In this document: positions 14,116-22,714 of the stretch, piece after piece
How the letters are laid out: the number at the start of each line of letters is the position of its first letter
Numbering within the stretch: position 1 is the stretch's first letter
Source: Clostridia bacterium
GTDB taxonomy: Bacteria; Bacillota_A; Clostridia; Oscillospirales; CAG-272
Assembly: GCA_017626655.1 (NCBI GenBank)
Contig: JAGAIH010000357.1
Location: 1-31,935, forward strand
DNA length: 31,935 nucleotides
Direction: 5' to 3'
Notes under the pieces: generated by a model
What the model was told of the DNA's origin: nothing
Database searches by the model: none
What the model saw: the letters and a program-made list of their open reading frames with translations, nothing else
Position numbers and translations under genes: made by a program

Positions 14116-14297
14116 GGCGCGGCGGTATCTCTCGATCTCCCGCCGCCCATTCCTCCGCTCACAGGGGCGGGTCCTCCCGCTCCTGTCCATTCACAGGCCG
14201 TACCGATCCGGAGGCACGACCGTGATATGTCTCGATCCGTTCCCATATCCCGCGTTCATATACATCGGTACCGCCGGAAAGGCAGGTAACCACCACC
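14116..14297 (+). promoter_or_regulatory. Long structured 5' leader
   Basis: GC-rich untranslated leader. ACAGGGGCGGG (14161-14171) can pair with CCCGCTCCTGT (14176-14186), including one G-U pair. The CCTGT arm (14182-14186) could instead pair with ACAGG at 14193-14197, so two exclusive folds are possible. GGCGG and CCGCC near 14122-14150 may form another stem. No known riboswitch class is recognised. The ribosome site before the ATG (AAAGGCAGG) is only moderate. Confidence 0.35.
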
Positions 14298-15575
14298 ATG
14301 AAGTTCACCATCCCACACATCCACCGCAACAGCGCCACCGACCGAATACCGCTGCTCCCCCGCATGGCGGCGATCGTCCTGTCGGCGTTGGTCACTCTCC
14401 CCGCCCTGGTCCCCGCCGTGGCGGCCCTGTCCTCCTACGACCGAGAGGACTTTACCCTACAGACCGAGACCGAACAGACCGAAGCCTCGGTAGAGATCCC
14501 CTCCTCTATCATGAGCGACAGCGGCATCCGCACCCCCGCCGAGCCTGAGAGCCTGGCTGAGGAGCTGACCGCCTCCTTTACCCTGCGGGGTGAGGTCACC
14601 GAGGATCCCACAGAGGACGAGACTCTTACCGATCTCGATCCGATCACAGACAGCCTTGACAGACCTCAAGAAGACCCCGACACCGCCCAAAAGGACCCCT
14701 ACGCGGACCTCTTCGACCCCACCCTCCCCCTGACCCAGGAGCTGATCGCCCGCCGCATCGAGACTAAGATGAATATACAGTCCAAAGGCGGCTCCCGCGT
14801 CTACTATCCCTACCCCGCAGGGGCTATGGCGGTGGAGCTCTACAAGGACGGCACCCGCATCCTTACGGGCCAGGTCGTGGACATCGGCGGGACAGTCTAC
14901 GTCCCCGTCCAGCGCTTTGCCGATCTCTTCGGCAGATTCAAAACCGTCTACACCGAGGCCACCGAGCAGGTGGTGATCACGGGCACCAACCTCTCCATCA
15001 CGGTGAAGGTGGGCGACCCTTACATTACCGTCAACGAGCGCATCTTCTACACAGGCAAGAAGGTCATCAGCCTGGGGGGCTGGATCTTCGTCCCTCTGAC
15101 CTCCATGTGCAAGGCCGTGGGCGCCAAGGTCACCATTCGGTCGGGCTACTACGACGCCTTCATCACCTCGGGGGATCCCACCGCCGTGAAGTGGGCCTCG
15201 GAATACTACAATTCCACCGACCTCTACTGGCTCTCCCGCATCATTTCAGCCGAGGCCAAGGGCGAGCCCTTCGCGGGGCAGATCGCCGTGGGGAACGTGG
15301 TACTCAACCGGGTGCGGAGCAGTCAGTTCCCGAACACCGTCAAGGGGGTCATCTTTGACACCAAGTACGGTACCCAGTTCTCCCCCGTATCCAGCGGCAC
15401 CATCTACCAAGCCCCCACCGCCTCGGCCATCCGCGCCGCCAAGATCTGCCTGGAGGGCTTTTTCCTCTCCACCCAAATGATCTACTTCTACAATCCCAGG
15501 ATCGCCACCTCCTCCTGGATCGGACGGACCAGGCCTTATATCATGACGATCGGGAATCATAAGTTTTATGGATGA
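14298..15575 (+). CDS. Secreted SleB-like cell-wall hydrolase with amine-oxidase-like N-domain
   Basis: A 425-residue exported protein. The N-terminus has a basic stretch and a hydrophobic segment at about 22-44, ending ALVPAVAALS. An acidic Glu/Thr/Asp-rich low-complexity linker covers about 50-140. Residues 170-290 resemble the copper amine oxidase N-terminal-like domain often fused to clostridial wall enzymes (for example GTVYVPVQRFADLFG and GGWIFVPLTSMCKAVGAKV). The C-terminal 115 residues are a SleB/CwlJ hydrolase_2 domain: WLSRIISAEAKGEPFAGQIA, with predicted catalytic E319, then AVGNVVLNRVRSSQFPNTV. SleB is a lytic transglycosylase acting on spore cortex, but vegetative homologues with this domain are common, so a spore role is only possible. 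Stop codon is followed by the hairpin at 15632. Confidence 0.88.
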   Translation: MKFTIPHIHRNSATDRIPLLPRMAAIVLSALVTLPALVPAVAALSSYDREDFTLQTETEQTEASVEIPSSIMSDSGIRTPAEPESLAEELTASFTLRGEVTEDPTEDETLTDLDPITDSLDRPQEDPDTAQKDPYADLFDPTLPLTQELIARRIETKMNIQSKGGSRVYYPYPAGAMAVELYKDGTRILTGQVVDIGGTVYVPVQRFADLFGRFKTVYTEATEQVVITGTNLSITVKVGDPYITVNERIFYTGKKVISLGGWIFVPLTSMCKAVGAKVTIRSGYYDAFITSGDPTAVKWASEYYNSTDLYWLSRIISAEAKGEPFAGQIAVGNVVLNRVRSSQFPNTVKGVIFDTKYGTQFSPVSSGTIYQAPTASAIRAAKICLEGFFLSTQMIYFYNPRIATSSWIGRTRPYIMTIGNHKFYG

Positions 15576-15631
15576 AAAATTTGCGTCTACAGACGACAAA
15601 CCCGGATCAAAAACACCATCCAAACCAAAAA

Positions 15632-15665
15632 GCCCCACAGACCTTCCAATGAAAGCCTGTGGGGC
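15632..15665 (-). terminator. Rho-independent terminator of the 15706 gene
   Basis: GCCCCACAG (15632-15640) pairs with CTGTGGGGC (15657-15665). On the minus strand the stem is followed by TTTTTGG, so it mainly ends the leftward transcript; the plus-strand side lacks a good T-run. It lies between the convergent genes ending at 15575 and 15706. Confidence 0.8.
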
Positions 15666-15705
15666 AAAACTATTTCAGTTCAGGCGTCGGATCCTCAGAA
15701 AGGAA

Positions 15706-17223
15706 TCAGTCCTTCTTCAAAGCGACAGCGGCGGCAGCGGCGGCCAGGACGGCAACTGCGCTGAAGCCGATGACGGAGCCGCAACCACCCTTGGCGGGCT
15801 CGGTCTCCTGGTTGGTGGGAGCCTCGGTAGCGGGAGCGTCGGTGGGAGCCTCGGTCTCGGGGGCCTCGGTAGGCTCCTCGGTGGGCTCCTCGGTAGCGGC
15901 CTCACCGCCGGTAGCGGACATAGCATCCTCGATGGTCTTGTAGAACTGGAAGCCCATCAGGACGAACTCGGCGTCCAGGTTGGACTCATCGCCCTCGCTG
16001 TAAGCCCAGTTGAGCTTCAGGGAGGAGATAACGTCAGAGTAGAAGTCGGGCTCGTCGGAGAAGTCGAAGATCCAATACTCCTCAGTACCGTCGCACTTGA
16101 TCTGGTTGGCGATCTCCTTACCGTAGATCTCGGTATCGCGGCCGACGATGGCGGTCAAGTTGGGATCGGAATCCAGGCAAATAGCGGGAGCCTTGACCTT
16201 CAGGACCACGACCTTGTACTTCTCGCTCTTGTTGGGGAGCTTGTTACGGGAGGAGAAGTTCACGTAGTGCTTCTGCATGAGCTGGAGGTAGCTGATGGTG
16301 GCGTAAGCATCGATTTCATCACCCACGTTCCAGGTAGCGGTGTAGGAGACGGTACCGTCGCGGTTGACGTTGTAGCCGCAGCCCTCACCGCGGAGGTAAA
16401 TCTTGTGATCCTCTGCGAAGGCATCCATCTTGTAGTCCTCGTTGATCTCGGGCTTGATAGCGCCGGAGGCGTCGGTGTAGACGGCCTCGATGGTGAGGTC
16501 GGCGTTGGCCAGGGTGTAGGGAGCCCAGTCAGCCCAGAAGCCCTCCTTGGCGGGAACGGCGGGAATATTGATCAGCTCGGTGTCGCCCTCCAGGAAGGTG
16601 ACCTTACCGACCTCGGTGCCCTCGGCCACGAAGGTAGCGGTGTAGGTAGCGGGCTCAACGGTCAGAGCGTCGCCGTAGGTGATGGAGAACATGTAGGGAA
16701 CGCACTCCTTGCCGTTGGCAAAGTACAGAGCGTCGCCCACGGGGCCGCCGTTTGCGGTCCAGGGGGTCATCTGGGAGCCGCCGTCCACGTAGGTAGCGAC
16801 CCACAGAAGCTCACCGGTCAGGTTACGGTTGGTGGGGAGCTTGAGGTCCAGGGCAGCGTTGTCGGCGTGGTTGTAGATGGTGACCTGAGCCAGGACGTTA
16901 CCCTTGACGGAGGTAGCGTAGTCGGTGTCCCACTGGAAGACCTGGAACATGATCTGGTTCTGGTTGTTGTTGTAGGTAGCCAGGGAGTGGAAGTTGATCT
17001 GGGTCAGTCTCTTGCCCTCGGGCAGAGCGACCATGGCGCCGAAGGAAGAGCCCTTGCCGTAGGCGCCCAGAGCATCGCCCTGATCGCCCGTGTACATCTG
17101 ACTCTTCTCCTCGTTGGTGGGAGCGAACTTATCCTCCTCTGCGGAAACGGACATGACGGCGGTGAAGCTGGCCATGACCATGAGCAGGGACAGGACAAGC
17201 GCGAAGATTCTCTTTGCGTTCAT
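15706..17223 (-). CDS. Secreted surface protein with GGCGS C-terminal tail
   Basis: A 505-residue exported protein of unknown function. The signal peptide is MNAKRIFALVLSLLMVMASF.. ending near VSAEE. Residues of about 190-250 (YTATFVAEGTEVGKVTF .. AVPAKEGFWADWAPYTL .. IEAVYTD) resemble the InlB B-repeat/beta-grasp repeat found in clostridial surface proteins. A Pro/Thr/Glu-rich linker (EEPTEEPTEAPETEAPTDAP) at about 445-475 precedes the tail, KGGCGS at 478-483, a hydrophobic helix and the basic end KKD. This tripartite tail looks like a surface-sorting or anchoring signal centred on Cys481. Promoter and terminator are both strong and the coding strand is evenly codon-biased, suggesting a well-expressed single gene. 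Possible roles are adhesion or glycan binding; not provable here. Confidence 0.82.
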   Translation of the reverse strand: MNAKRIFALVLSLLMVMASFTAVMSVSAEEDKFAPTNEEKSQMYTGDQGDALGAYGKGSSFGAMVALPEGKRLTQINFHSLATYNNNQNQIMFQVFQWDTDYATSVKGNVLAQVTIYNHADNAALDLKLPTNRNLTGELLWVATYVDGGSQMTPWTANGGPVGDALYFANGKECVPYMFSITYGDALTVEPATYTATFVAEGTEVGKVTFLEGDTELINIPAVPAKEGFWADWAPYTLANADLTIEAVYTDASGAIKPEINEDYKMDAFAEDHKIYLRGEGCGYNVNRDGTVSYTATWNVGDEIDAYATISYLQLMQKHYVNFSSRNKLPNKSEKYKVVVLKVKAPAICLDSDPNLTAIVGRDTEIYGKEIANQIKCDGTEEYWIFDFSDEPDFYSDVISSLKLNWAYSEGDESNLDAEFVLMGFQFYKTIEDAMSATGGEAATEEPTEEPTEAPETEAPTDAPATEAPTNQETEPAKGGCGSVIGFSAVAVLAAAAAAVALKKD

Positions 17224-17251
17224 TCTGATTTCTCCTTATGAAAATAGATTT

Positions 17252-17268
17252 GCATACGGGCAGTATGC
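17252..17268 (-). promoter_or_regulatory. Leader hairpin before the 15706 gene
   Basis: GCATAC and GTATGC form a 6-bp stem with a 5-nt loop in the untranslated leader, about 30 nt before the ATG at 17223. TAAGGAG follows it as the ribosome site. It may stabilise the 5' end of the messenger. Confidence 0.4.
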
Positions 17269-17277
17269 GTTACCTAT

Positions 17278-17306
17278 ATTTTATATCAAAATCGTTGCCT
17301 TGTCAA
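17278..17306 (-). promoter_or_regulatory. Promoter of the 15706 gene
   Basis: On the minus strand: TTGACA (17301-17306), 17-bp spacer, TAAAAT (17278-17283), with TATAAA overlapping. The -35 box overlaps the stop codon of the upstream gene (17303-17305). Confidence 0.8.
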
Positions 17307-18325
17307 GGTGTTTTTTTGAACGCATTGTAAAAATATGCAGTCCGGGCGCTGGTGGGCGTATTTCTCACGCCTTGATGGGCGGTATTCTGCGAAAAACCGC
17401 AAAAGCGCCCCTTCTCGTATCGGACAGAGATCCATCCCTGTTCGGTATACACCCCAAAAACGTAGGATCCTTCCCCGTCCAGCCCCCGAAAGGTGCAAAA
17501 ACTCACACCGTCCTCCCTGTAGGTGACCTCCAGGGACAGCACACCGCCCCCCTCAAGGCAGATCACGGGGGTATCTCTCCCCGAGCCGGAAAAGAGGAAC
17601 TGCACCGCAAACCTTCCCTCCTTCACCGCCGTTTCCCGACAGCCCAGGAAGCGGTCTATGGGGCGCGGCTCCACCGTTTCGGTCTCGTCGCTCTCCCGGG
17701 TGACAGCTCCCACCGTATCCCGCTCCTCGGCGGCGGTCTCCTCCCCTTCGGTGACAGTCTCGGCAGTCACATCTTCGGTCTCCTCCTCACGGCCACTCAT
17801 CCAGACCAGGGGGATCAGCTCCACCTCCCCCGCCTCATTCCGTGTATACAGGGCAAATTCACCGTACCGTCCCCCCGTTACACCCATGTAACCCCCCTGT
17901 AACGGCTCATCCTCCCCCCCACAGCTCAGCTTGACTCGCAGGATCGCACCCTCAGCCCCCGCCTGTACCCGTCCGTCCAGCAGCACCGCTACCGACCGGG
18001 CGGGGAGGGTCCCCACCGTCAAGGTCAAGCCCTCGGCTCCCTCTCCCGGCTCCACCGCCTCTACGGTATACCCCTCGGAGGCCTCCAAATTGATCAGCAG
18101 GGCCAGATCCCGCTCCCCCGCCAGCTCATATAGCCCGCGGGACAAGCACACAATCCATTCTCCCTCGGCGGGATCCAACGCTTCGGCCGTTACAAAGACC
18201 GCTCCACCCCTCGCCGCCTCTTCAGCATGACCAAAGGTCACCGCCCGAAAGGCCGTGACGAATACTACCCACACTATGATCAGATAGGCCCCAAGCCTCA
18301 CCATTCGTTTCATTCTATACACCAT
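17303..18325 (-). CDS. Membrane-anchored surface protein, unknown function
   Basis: About 340 residues starting MVYRMKRMVRLGAYLIIVWV; the frame is open further upstream to 18610 but that part crosses a terminator and the lipoprotein gene. ATG codons at 18325 and 18313 are both possible and neither has a good ribosome site. Residues 9-28 form an N-terminal membrane anchor. The outer part starts with a beta-rich domain (about 40-150, with regularly spaced hydrophobic strands), followed by a Glu/Thr/Val-rich linker around 180-225, then a second beta-rich region (RFAVQFLFSGSG .. GVYTEQGWISV). No known family is recognised. Weak start signals and the position between terminators make expression less certain, but the anchor-linker-domain layout supports a real gene. 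Confidence 0.6.
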   Translation of the reverse strand: MVYRMKRMVRLGAYLIIVWVVFVTAFRAVTFGHAEEAARGGAVFVTAEALDPAEGEWIVCLSRGLYELAGERDLALLINLEASEGYTVEAVEPGEGAEGLTLTVGTLPARSVAVLLDGRVQAGAEGAILRVKLSCGGEDEPLQGGYMGVTGGRYGEFALYTRNEAGEVELIPLVWMSGREEETEDVTAETVTEGEETAAEERDTVGAVTRESDETETVEPRPIDRFLGCRETAVKEGRFAVQFLFSGSGRDTPVICLEGGGVLSLEVTYREDGVSFCTFRGLDGEGSYVFGVYTEQGWISVRYEKGRFCGFSQNTAHQGVRNTPTSARTAYFYNAFKKTP

Positions 18326-18376
18326 ACCGCCATTGTACGGCTTCCCCTCAGCCCATAGAACCGAGGACGCAAAAAA

Positions 18377-18401
18377 GCTCCCTTCCGATCCGAAAGGGAG
18401 C
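18377..18401. terminator. Rho-independent terminator after the gyrA-lipoprotein unit
   Basis: GCTCCCTT (18377-18384) pairs with AAGGGAGC (18394-18401). Runs of A on the left and T on the right make it usable in both directions. It ends the leftward gyrA transcript 18 nt past the lipoprotein stop. Confidence 0.85.
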
Positions 18402-18419
18402 CTTTTTTTATGGATCCAC

Positions 18420-19055
18420 TCAACAGCTGGGGCTGTCCAGATACCAGTCCCCGTTTTCGTAGACGAAGGACAGGTACACCGTTTTCCACTCGTCGGGGCG
18501 GTCCTCGGTGTAGGAGGGGATAGCGACCCGCAGGCGGGAGGCGTGGGAATACTCGGTGATTTCCATACCGGCGTAGTCATACACGCGCACGCCGGTAACC
18601 AAGGGATCAATCTGACAGCTCATGTACAGGCTGCGTTCGTCCTCTGAAAAACGGGCAGGCATGATCATTGACATCTCCCCGGCGGCATAGCCCGTAAACA
18701 GGGATTCGTACAGAGACTCACGGTATTCGACACTGTACACTGCGGCGATGGCGGTCTGCATCTCGGCAATGCTGCCATACTTGGCGTAGGGGGTAACATA
18801 CTCGATGGTTTCGTCATTCATGCCATAGTAACGGTGGACCAATGCGTCCTCGGCATCCCCCCGGGGGTAGACGGGCAGGCCCGCGCCAAAGAGCAGGACG
18901 TTGACCTCATGGGAGGCCTCAATGACCTGCACCAGACGGTCGTAGACGAATTCGATATCCGGAGGCTCCTGGCGGGAGGCGTCGCAGGAGGCGAAGACCG
19001 CCACCGCGCTCACCAGCAGGATCAGAGCCAACAGAACGGCTATACGTTTTTTCAT
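18420..19055 (-). CDS. Lipoprotein of unknown function coupled to gyrA
   Basis: A 211-residue protein with a lipoprotein signal MKKRIAVLLALILLVSAV.. and lipobox FASC, so it should be tethered outside the cell. The mature part has an early helix (YDRLVQVIEASHEVN), a mid region rich in Tyr and Glu, and a C-terminal beta part ending VYLSFVYENGDWYLDSP, reminiscent of small lipoproteins with NTF2-like or DUF4829-like tails; I cannot assign a family. The ATG at 19055 lies 4 nt past the gyrA stop, and the ribosome site GAGGAG is inside the last gyrA codons, so translation is coupled to gyrA. The frame extends upstream to 19169 but only as a shadow of gyrA. It shares the terminator at 18377. Confidence 0.75.
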   Translation of the reverse strand: MKKRIAVLLALILLVSAVAVFASCDASRQEPPDIEFVYDRLVQVIEASHEVNVLLFGAGLPVYPRGDAEDALVHRYYGMNDETIEYVTPYAKYGSIAEMQTAIAAVYSVEYRESLYESLFTGYAAGEMSMIMPARFSEDERSLYMSCQIDPLVTGVRVYDYAGMEITEYSHASRLRVAIPSYTEDRPDEWKTVYLSFVYENGDWYLDSPSC

Positions 19056-19059
19056 GGCA

Positions 19060-21714
19060 TTACTCCTCGTCGGGGGTCTCGTCGGCAGGCTCGTCGGGGG
19101 TATCGGCCTCGGCAATCTCCTCGGTCTCAACCTCGATCTCCACGGCCTCGGTGTCGGTCTCCTCGGCATCCTCGTCCTCTTCCTTGGCCACCACGGTGAA
19201 GTTGGCCACGTACTGACCCTCGGGCAGGCGCATGACGATGACGCCGCCGGCGGTTCTGGACAAAATGGACAGGTCGGAGGCGGGGGTACGGATGATGGTG
19301 CCCTGATCCGTGATCATCATGAGGTCGGCATCCTCATCCACGGCGGCGATACCCGTCACAAGGCCGGTCTTCTCGGTGACGTTCTGGCAACGGACGCCAA
19401 AGCCGCCACGGTTGGCCATGGTGCGGAAATCGTCGAAGGGAGAGCGCTTACCGAAGCCCCGCTCGGTGACCGTGACCAGGTGCTTGGTATCGTCCACCAC
19501 GACGGCGCCCACCACGCGATCGCGGCCGTCGTCCCCCTCGCGGAGGGAGATGCCCTTGACGCCGCGGGCGTTACGGCCCATGCATCGGACGTTGTTCTCG
19601 TCGAAGCGGACGGCGTTACCGGCGGCGGTGGCGATGATGATCTCGCTGTCGCCCATGGTGTGGAGGACGTAGAGCAGCTCGTCGCCCTCGTCCAGGTTCA
19701 TGGCGATCTTACCGCCCTTGCGCTGGTACTCGAACTCGGACAGCAGGGTACGCTTGATGACGCCGTTTCTCGTGACCATCACCAGGTACTCGCCCTCGTT
19801 GAAGCCATTCACGGCGATCATGGAGGTGATCTTCTCCCCCTCGGTGAGTTGAAGGAGGTTGACCACGTTGGTGCCCTTGGCGGTACGGGAGGCCTCGGGG
19901 ATCTGGAAGCCGCGGATGCACTGGACCTTGCCCGTATTGGTGAACATCATGACGGTGGAGTGGGAGTGGACCGAGACCACCTGCTCGATGTAGTCCTCCT
20001 CCTTGGTGGCCATGCCCATGATGCCCTTACCGCCTCTGCGCTGGGCCTGGTAGACGTCGGTGGCCTGGCGCTTGATGTAGCCGGCGTGGGTCAGGGTCAG
20101 GACGCAGTTGCGGCGCTCCACCAGATCCTCGTCGATGATCTCGTTCTCCACGGCCTCAATGCGGGTGCGGCGGGGCTCGGCGTACTTGGCCTTGATCTCC
20201 AGCATCTCGTCCTTGATGATCTGCTTGATGCGGTTGATGTCCCCCAGGATCTCTCTGTACTCCTTGATGGCGGCATGGAGGGACTCCAGGCGATCCTCGA
20301 TCTTCTGGCGCTCCAGACCCGACAGGCGGCCCAGGGTCAGGGCCACGATAGCGGAGGCCTGCTCCTCGGACAGTCCGGGGTTCTCGTCGGAGGCGAACTC
20401 GGCCAGATCCAGCTCCTCACCGCTGCGGACGGGGCCGTTGAAGCGGTTCATGAGGTTGACCTTGGCGGTGGCGATATCGGGGGAGGAGCGGATGATGGAG
20501 ATGACCTCGTCGATGTTGTCGATGGCCAGCTTGTAGCCCTCGTAGATGTGGGCGTCCCGCAGGGCGGCGGCCAGATCGAATTTGACACGGTTGGTGATGA
20601 CCGACTCCTGATGCTCGATGTAGTAGTCCAGGATCTGGGCCAGATTCAGCACCTTAGGCTCGTTTTTGACGATGGCCAGCATATTGACGGCGCAGGTATC
20701 CTGGAGCTGGGTATAGCGGTAGAGCTGGTTCAGCACCACGTGGCCGTTGGCCTCTCGCTTGAGGTCGATGACGATCCGCATACCGTTGCGGTCGGACTCG
20801 TCGCGGATATCCGAGATACCGTCCACCCGCTTTTCCTTGACCAGGTTACCGATGGCGGCGCAGAGCATGCTCTTATTGACACTGTAGGGGATCTCGGTGA
20901 CCACGATCTGGCGCTTGTCCTCCTCCACCTCGGCGGTGGCGCGGACCATGATATGGCCCTTACCCGTGAGGTAGGCCTCCTTGATACCGTTGGTGCCGTA
21001 AATGGTACCGTAGGTGGGGAAGTCGGGGCCCTGGATGAACTGCATGAGCTCCAGGATCTCGCAGTTGGGGTTCTCCATGCGGTAAATGGTGGCGTCGATG
21101 ACCTCCCCCAGGTTATGGGTGGGGATGTTGGTAGCCATACCGACGGCGATACCCATGGAGCCGTTGACCAGGAGGTTGGGGAAGCGGGCAGGCAGGACCT
21201 CGGGCTCCTTGCGGCTGTTGTCGAAGTTGGGGATCATGTTGACCACGTTCTTGTCCATGTCCCGCAGCATCTCGTCGGTGATCTTGTCCATGCGCGCCTC
21301 GGTATATCGGTAAGCGGCGGGCGGGTCACCGTCCACCGAGCCGAAGTTACCCTGGCCCTCGATGAGGATATGGCGCATATTGAAGGGCTGTGCCATGTGT
21401 ACCATGGTGCCGTACACAGAGGCGTCACCGTGAGGATGGTACCGCGCCAGCACCGTACCGACGGTGGCCGCCGACTTGTGGAAGGGCTTGTCGTGGGTCA
21501 GGTGATCCTCGTACATGGTGTACAGGATGCGGCGCTGACCCGGCTTCATGCCGTCACGCACGTCGGGCAGGGCGCGGGAGATGATGACGGACATGGAATA
21601 CTCGATGAAGGACTTCTTCACCTCATGCTCCATATCCACGTCCACGACCTTCTGATTCTCAAAGAGTATGCACTCGTTTTCCCGTTGCAGCTCTCTTTCC
21701 TTTTTCTTGCTCAT
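19060..21714 (-). CDS. gyrA: DNA gyrase subunit A
   Basis: An 884-residue type II topoisomerase subunit that, with GyrB, introduces negative supercoils. The cleavage domain has the active-site Tyr137 in YRYTEARM, and the quinolone-determining region reads [16 protein letters not shown]. Alignment by motif puts A98 at the E. coli Ser83 position and G102 at Asp87. The C-terminal beta-pinwheel contains the GyrA box QRRGGKG, which distinguishes it from ParC, followed by an acidic tail of about 40 residues rich in Glu and Asp. CGGAGAAA lies before the ATG. It is separated from gyrB by mreC and mreD, unlike the adjacent gyrBA order of Bacillus. The modular element at 21806 lies upstream; I found no convincing promoter hexamer pair. 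Confidence 0.96.
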   Translation of the reverse strand: MSKKKERELQRENECILFENQKVVDVDMEHEVKKSFIEYSMSVIISRALPDVRDGMKPGQRRILYTMYEDHLTHDKPFHKSAATVGTVLARYHPHGDASVYGTMVHMAQPFNMRHILIEGQGNFGSVDGDPPAAYRYTEARMDKITDEMLRDMDKNVVNMIPNFDNSRKEPEVLPARFPNLLVNGSMGIAVGMATNIPTHNLGEVIDATIYRMENPNCEILELMQFIQGPDFPTYGTIYGTNGIKEAYLTGKGHIMVRATAEVEEDKRQIVVTEIPYSVNKSMLCAAIGNLVKEKRVDGISDIRDESDRNGMRIVIDLKREANGHVVLNQLYRYTQLQDTCAVNMLAIVKNEPKVLNLAQILDYYIEHQESVITNRVKFDLAAALRDAHIYEGYKLAIDNIDEVISIIRSSPDIATAKVNLMNRFNGPVRSGEELDLAEFASDENPGLSEEQASAIVALTLGRLSGLERQKIEDRLESLHAAIKEYREILGDINRIKQIIKDEMLEIKAKYAEPRRTRIEAVENEIIDEDLVERRNCVLTLTHAGYIKRQATDVYQAQRRGGKGIMGMATKEEDYIEQVVSVHSHSTVMMFTNTGKVQCIRGFQIPEASRTAKGTNVVNLLQLTEGEKITSMIAVNGFNEGEYLVMVTRNGVIKRTLLSEFEYQRKGGKIAMNLDEGDELLYVLHTMGDSEIIIATAAGNAVRFDENNVRCMGRNARGVKGISLREGDDGRDRVVGAVVVDDTKHLVTVTERGFGKRSPFDDFRTMANRGGFGVRCQNVTEKTGLVTGIAAVDEDADLMMITDQGTIIRTPASDLSILSRTAGGVIVMRLPEGQYVANFTVVAKEEDEDAEETDTEAVEIEVETEEIAEADTPDEPADETPDEE

Positions 21715-21805
21715 GCTGTTTTCTCCGTGAAATTGTTGTTAGACTTCGAATTGTGTATGATAAAATAATGCTTTCAAGTGGATCTGTAGCTATTCAGTCG
21801 ATATT

Positions 21806-22110
21806 CAAATTTGGGTTTATCGAACTGTTTGACAGAACAGAGTGACATTTTTTAGGGTGATCCTCATCCGTCACCCGCCAGTAGGCGGGCGACACCTTCC
21901 CCCAGGGGAAGGCAAGAAATTCGGTGTGTTCCTCGTTCTTTTCCAACCAAAAACATATCGATACTTAAAGGTTTTTGGCTGACGAAATAATATAAGGCCT
22001 TGCCTTCCCCGCGGGGGAAGGTGCCGACCAGCTCCTGCGGCGGGAGGCGGATGAGGGTGGATCGTGTCACCGCCTCTTCCGTCAGACATCAGACCTATAA
22101 ACCCCAATTT
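21806..22110. repeat. Modular inverted-repeat element, copy 4
   Basis: Left end CAAATTTGGGTTTATCG, then CTGTTTGACAGAACAG; right end CCTATAAACCCCAATTT. Inner hairpins are CCCGCCAGTAGGCGGG and CCTTCCCCCAGGGGAAGG. The core has AAAAACATATCGATAC. The right arm shares GTGCCGACCAGCTCCTGCG with the copy at 8487-8796. It fills most of the 415-base gap between mreD and gyrA; the only other content is the short gyrA leader. Confidence 0.75.
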
Positions 22111-22129
22111 GAATTACTAAATAATTACA

Positions 22130-22714
22130 TCAATTTTTGGGCTTCAGCAGCCACCGCTCCACCCATACGATGCCGTACACCGCCGCCGAGAACAGGACGG
22201 TCAGCACCCAGGCGGGGACAAGCCCCGTCCAGATCCAGACCGTGGGGGGGAGTCCCCGCAGGTCCAAAGCCGCAGTGCAGACCGCCCACAGGCATCGGAG
22301 TCCTCCGCCCACGGCCGAGAAGACCATGAAGGAGGGGAGGTTGTGGGCCAGGCGCCGCTTCCCTACGGTACCCGACAGGTAGCCGCAGAGGAAGTACAGG
22401 AGGGGATAGAGCATCATGCCCTCCCCCAGGGTGGAATCCGCCAGCCAGCCCGCGATGAGTCCCGTGACCCCGCCCTCTCTTTCGCCGTGGAGGAAGCCCA
22501 CCGCCATGGAGAAGAGGAGTCCCAGGGCAGGAGAAGCGGCCTGCCAGCCGAACAGGGGGATACGGATATGGGAAAGGGCCGTAGTCTCCAGCCCGATGAG
22601 GACGAGCCCCGTCAGGGCCAGGGTGACCCCCAGCTTGATCTGCTCGATCAGCACCCGCCGCTCGTTTCCCACCGAGACGTAGCGGATGCCCCGTCCGTCG
22701 CCGCGGCGGCTCAC
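22130..22714 (-). CDS. mreD: MreD: rod-shape-determining membrane protein
   Basis: A 194-residue integral membrane protein with about five hydrophobic segments after a short basic N-terminus, consistent in size and layout with MreD. MreD works with MreC and MreB in the elongasome, which directs lateral peptidoglycan synthesis in rod-shaped cells. The typical features seen are an early helix (IKLGVTLALTGLVLIGLETT), GLLFSMAVGFLHGEREGGVTGLIAGWLAD resembling the family GxxxGLxxD segment, and a Trp-rich last helix. The GTG start overlaps the mreC stop in GTGA. Sequence conservation of MreD is low, so the call leans on adjacency to mreC. No mreB is in the window. Confidence 0.85.
   Translation of the reverse strand: MSRRGDGRGIRYVSVGNERRVLIEQIKLGVTLALTGLVLIGLETTALSHIRIPLFGWQAASPALGLLFSMAVGFLHGEREGGVTGLIAGWLADSTLGEGMMLYPLLYFLCGYLSGTVGKRRLAHNLPSFMVFSAVGGGLRCLWAVCTAALDLRGLPPTVWIWTGLVPAWVLTVLFSAAVYGIVWVERWLLKPKN

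Noticed and set aside
15568..17241. Long plus-strand frame opposite the GGCGS surface protein gene
   Set aside because: Composition is shadow-like, and the minus strand has promoter, ribosome site, signal peptide and terminator.
17875..17905. Inverted GTTACA/TGTAAC sequence
   Set aside because: Lies within the coding sequence of the 17303-18325 gene and has no promoter or partner site; treated as chance.
18326..18376. Possible promoter with TACAAT before the 17303-18325 gene
   Set aside because: No acceptable -35 hexamer and the predicted start would fall at the ATG; too weak to list.
19054..21768. Very long open frame on the plus strand opposite gyrA (over 900 codons)
   Set aside because: It is an antisense shadow caused by GC-rich codon bias; gyrA on the minus strand has all family motifs and a ribosome site, and the shadow translates to Val/Gly/Asp/His-rich nonsense.
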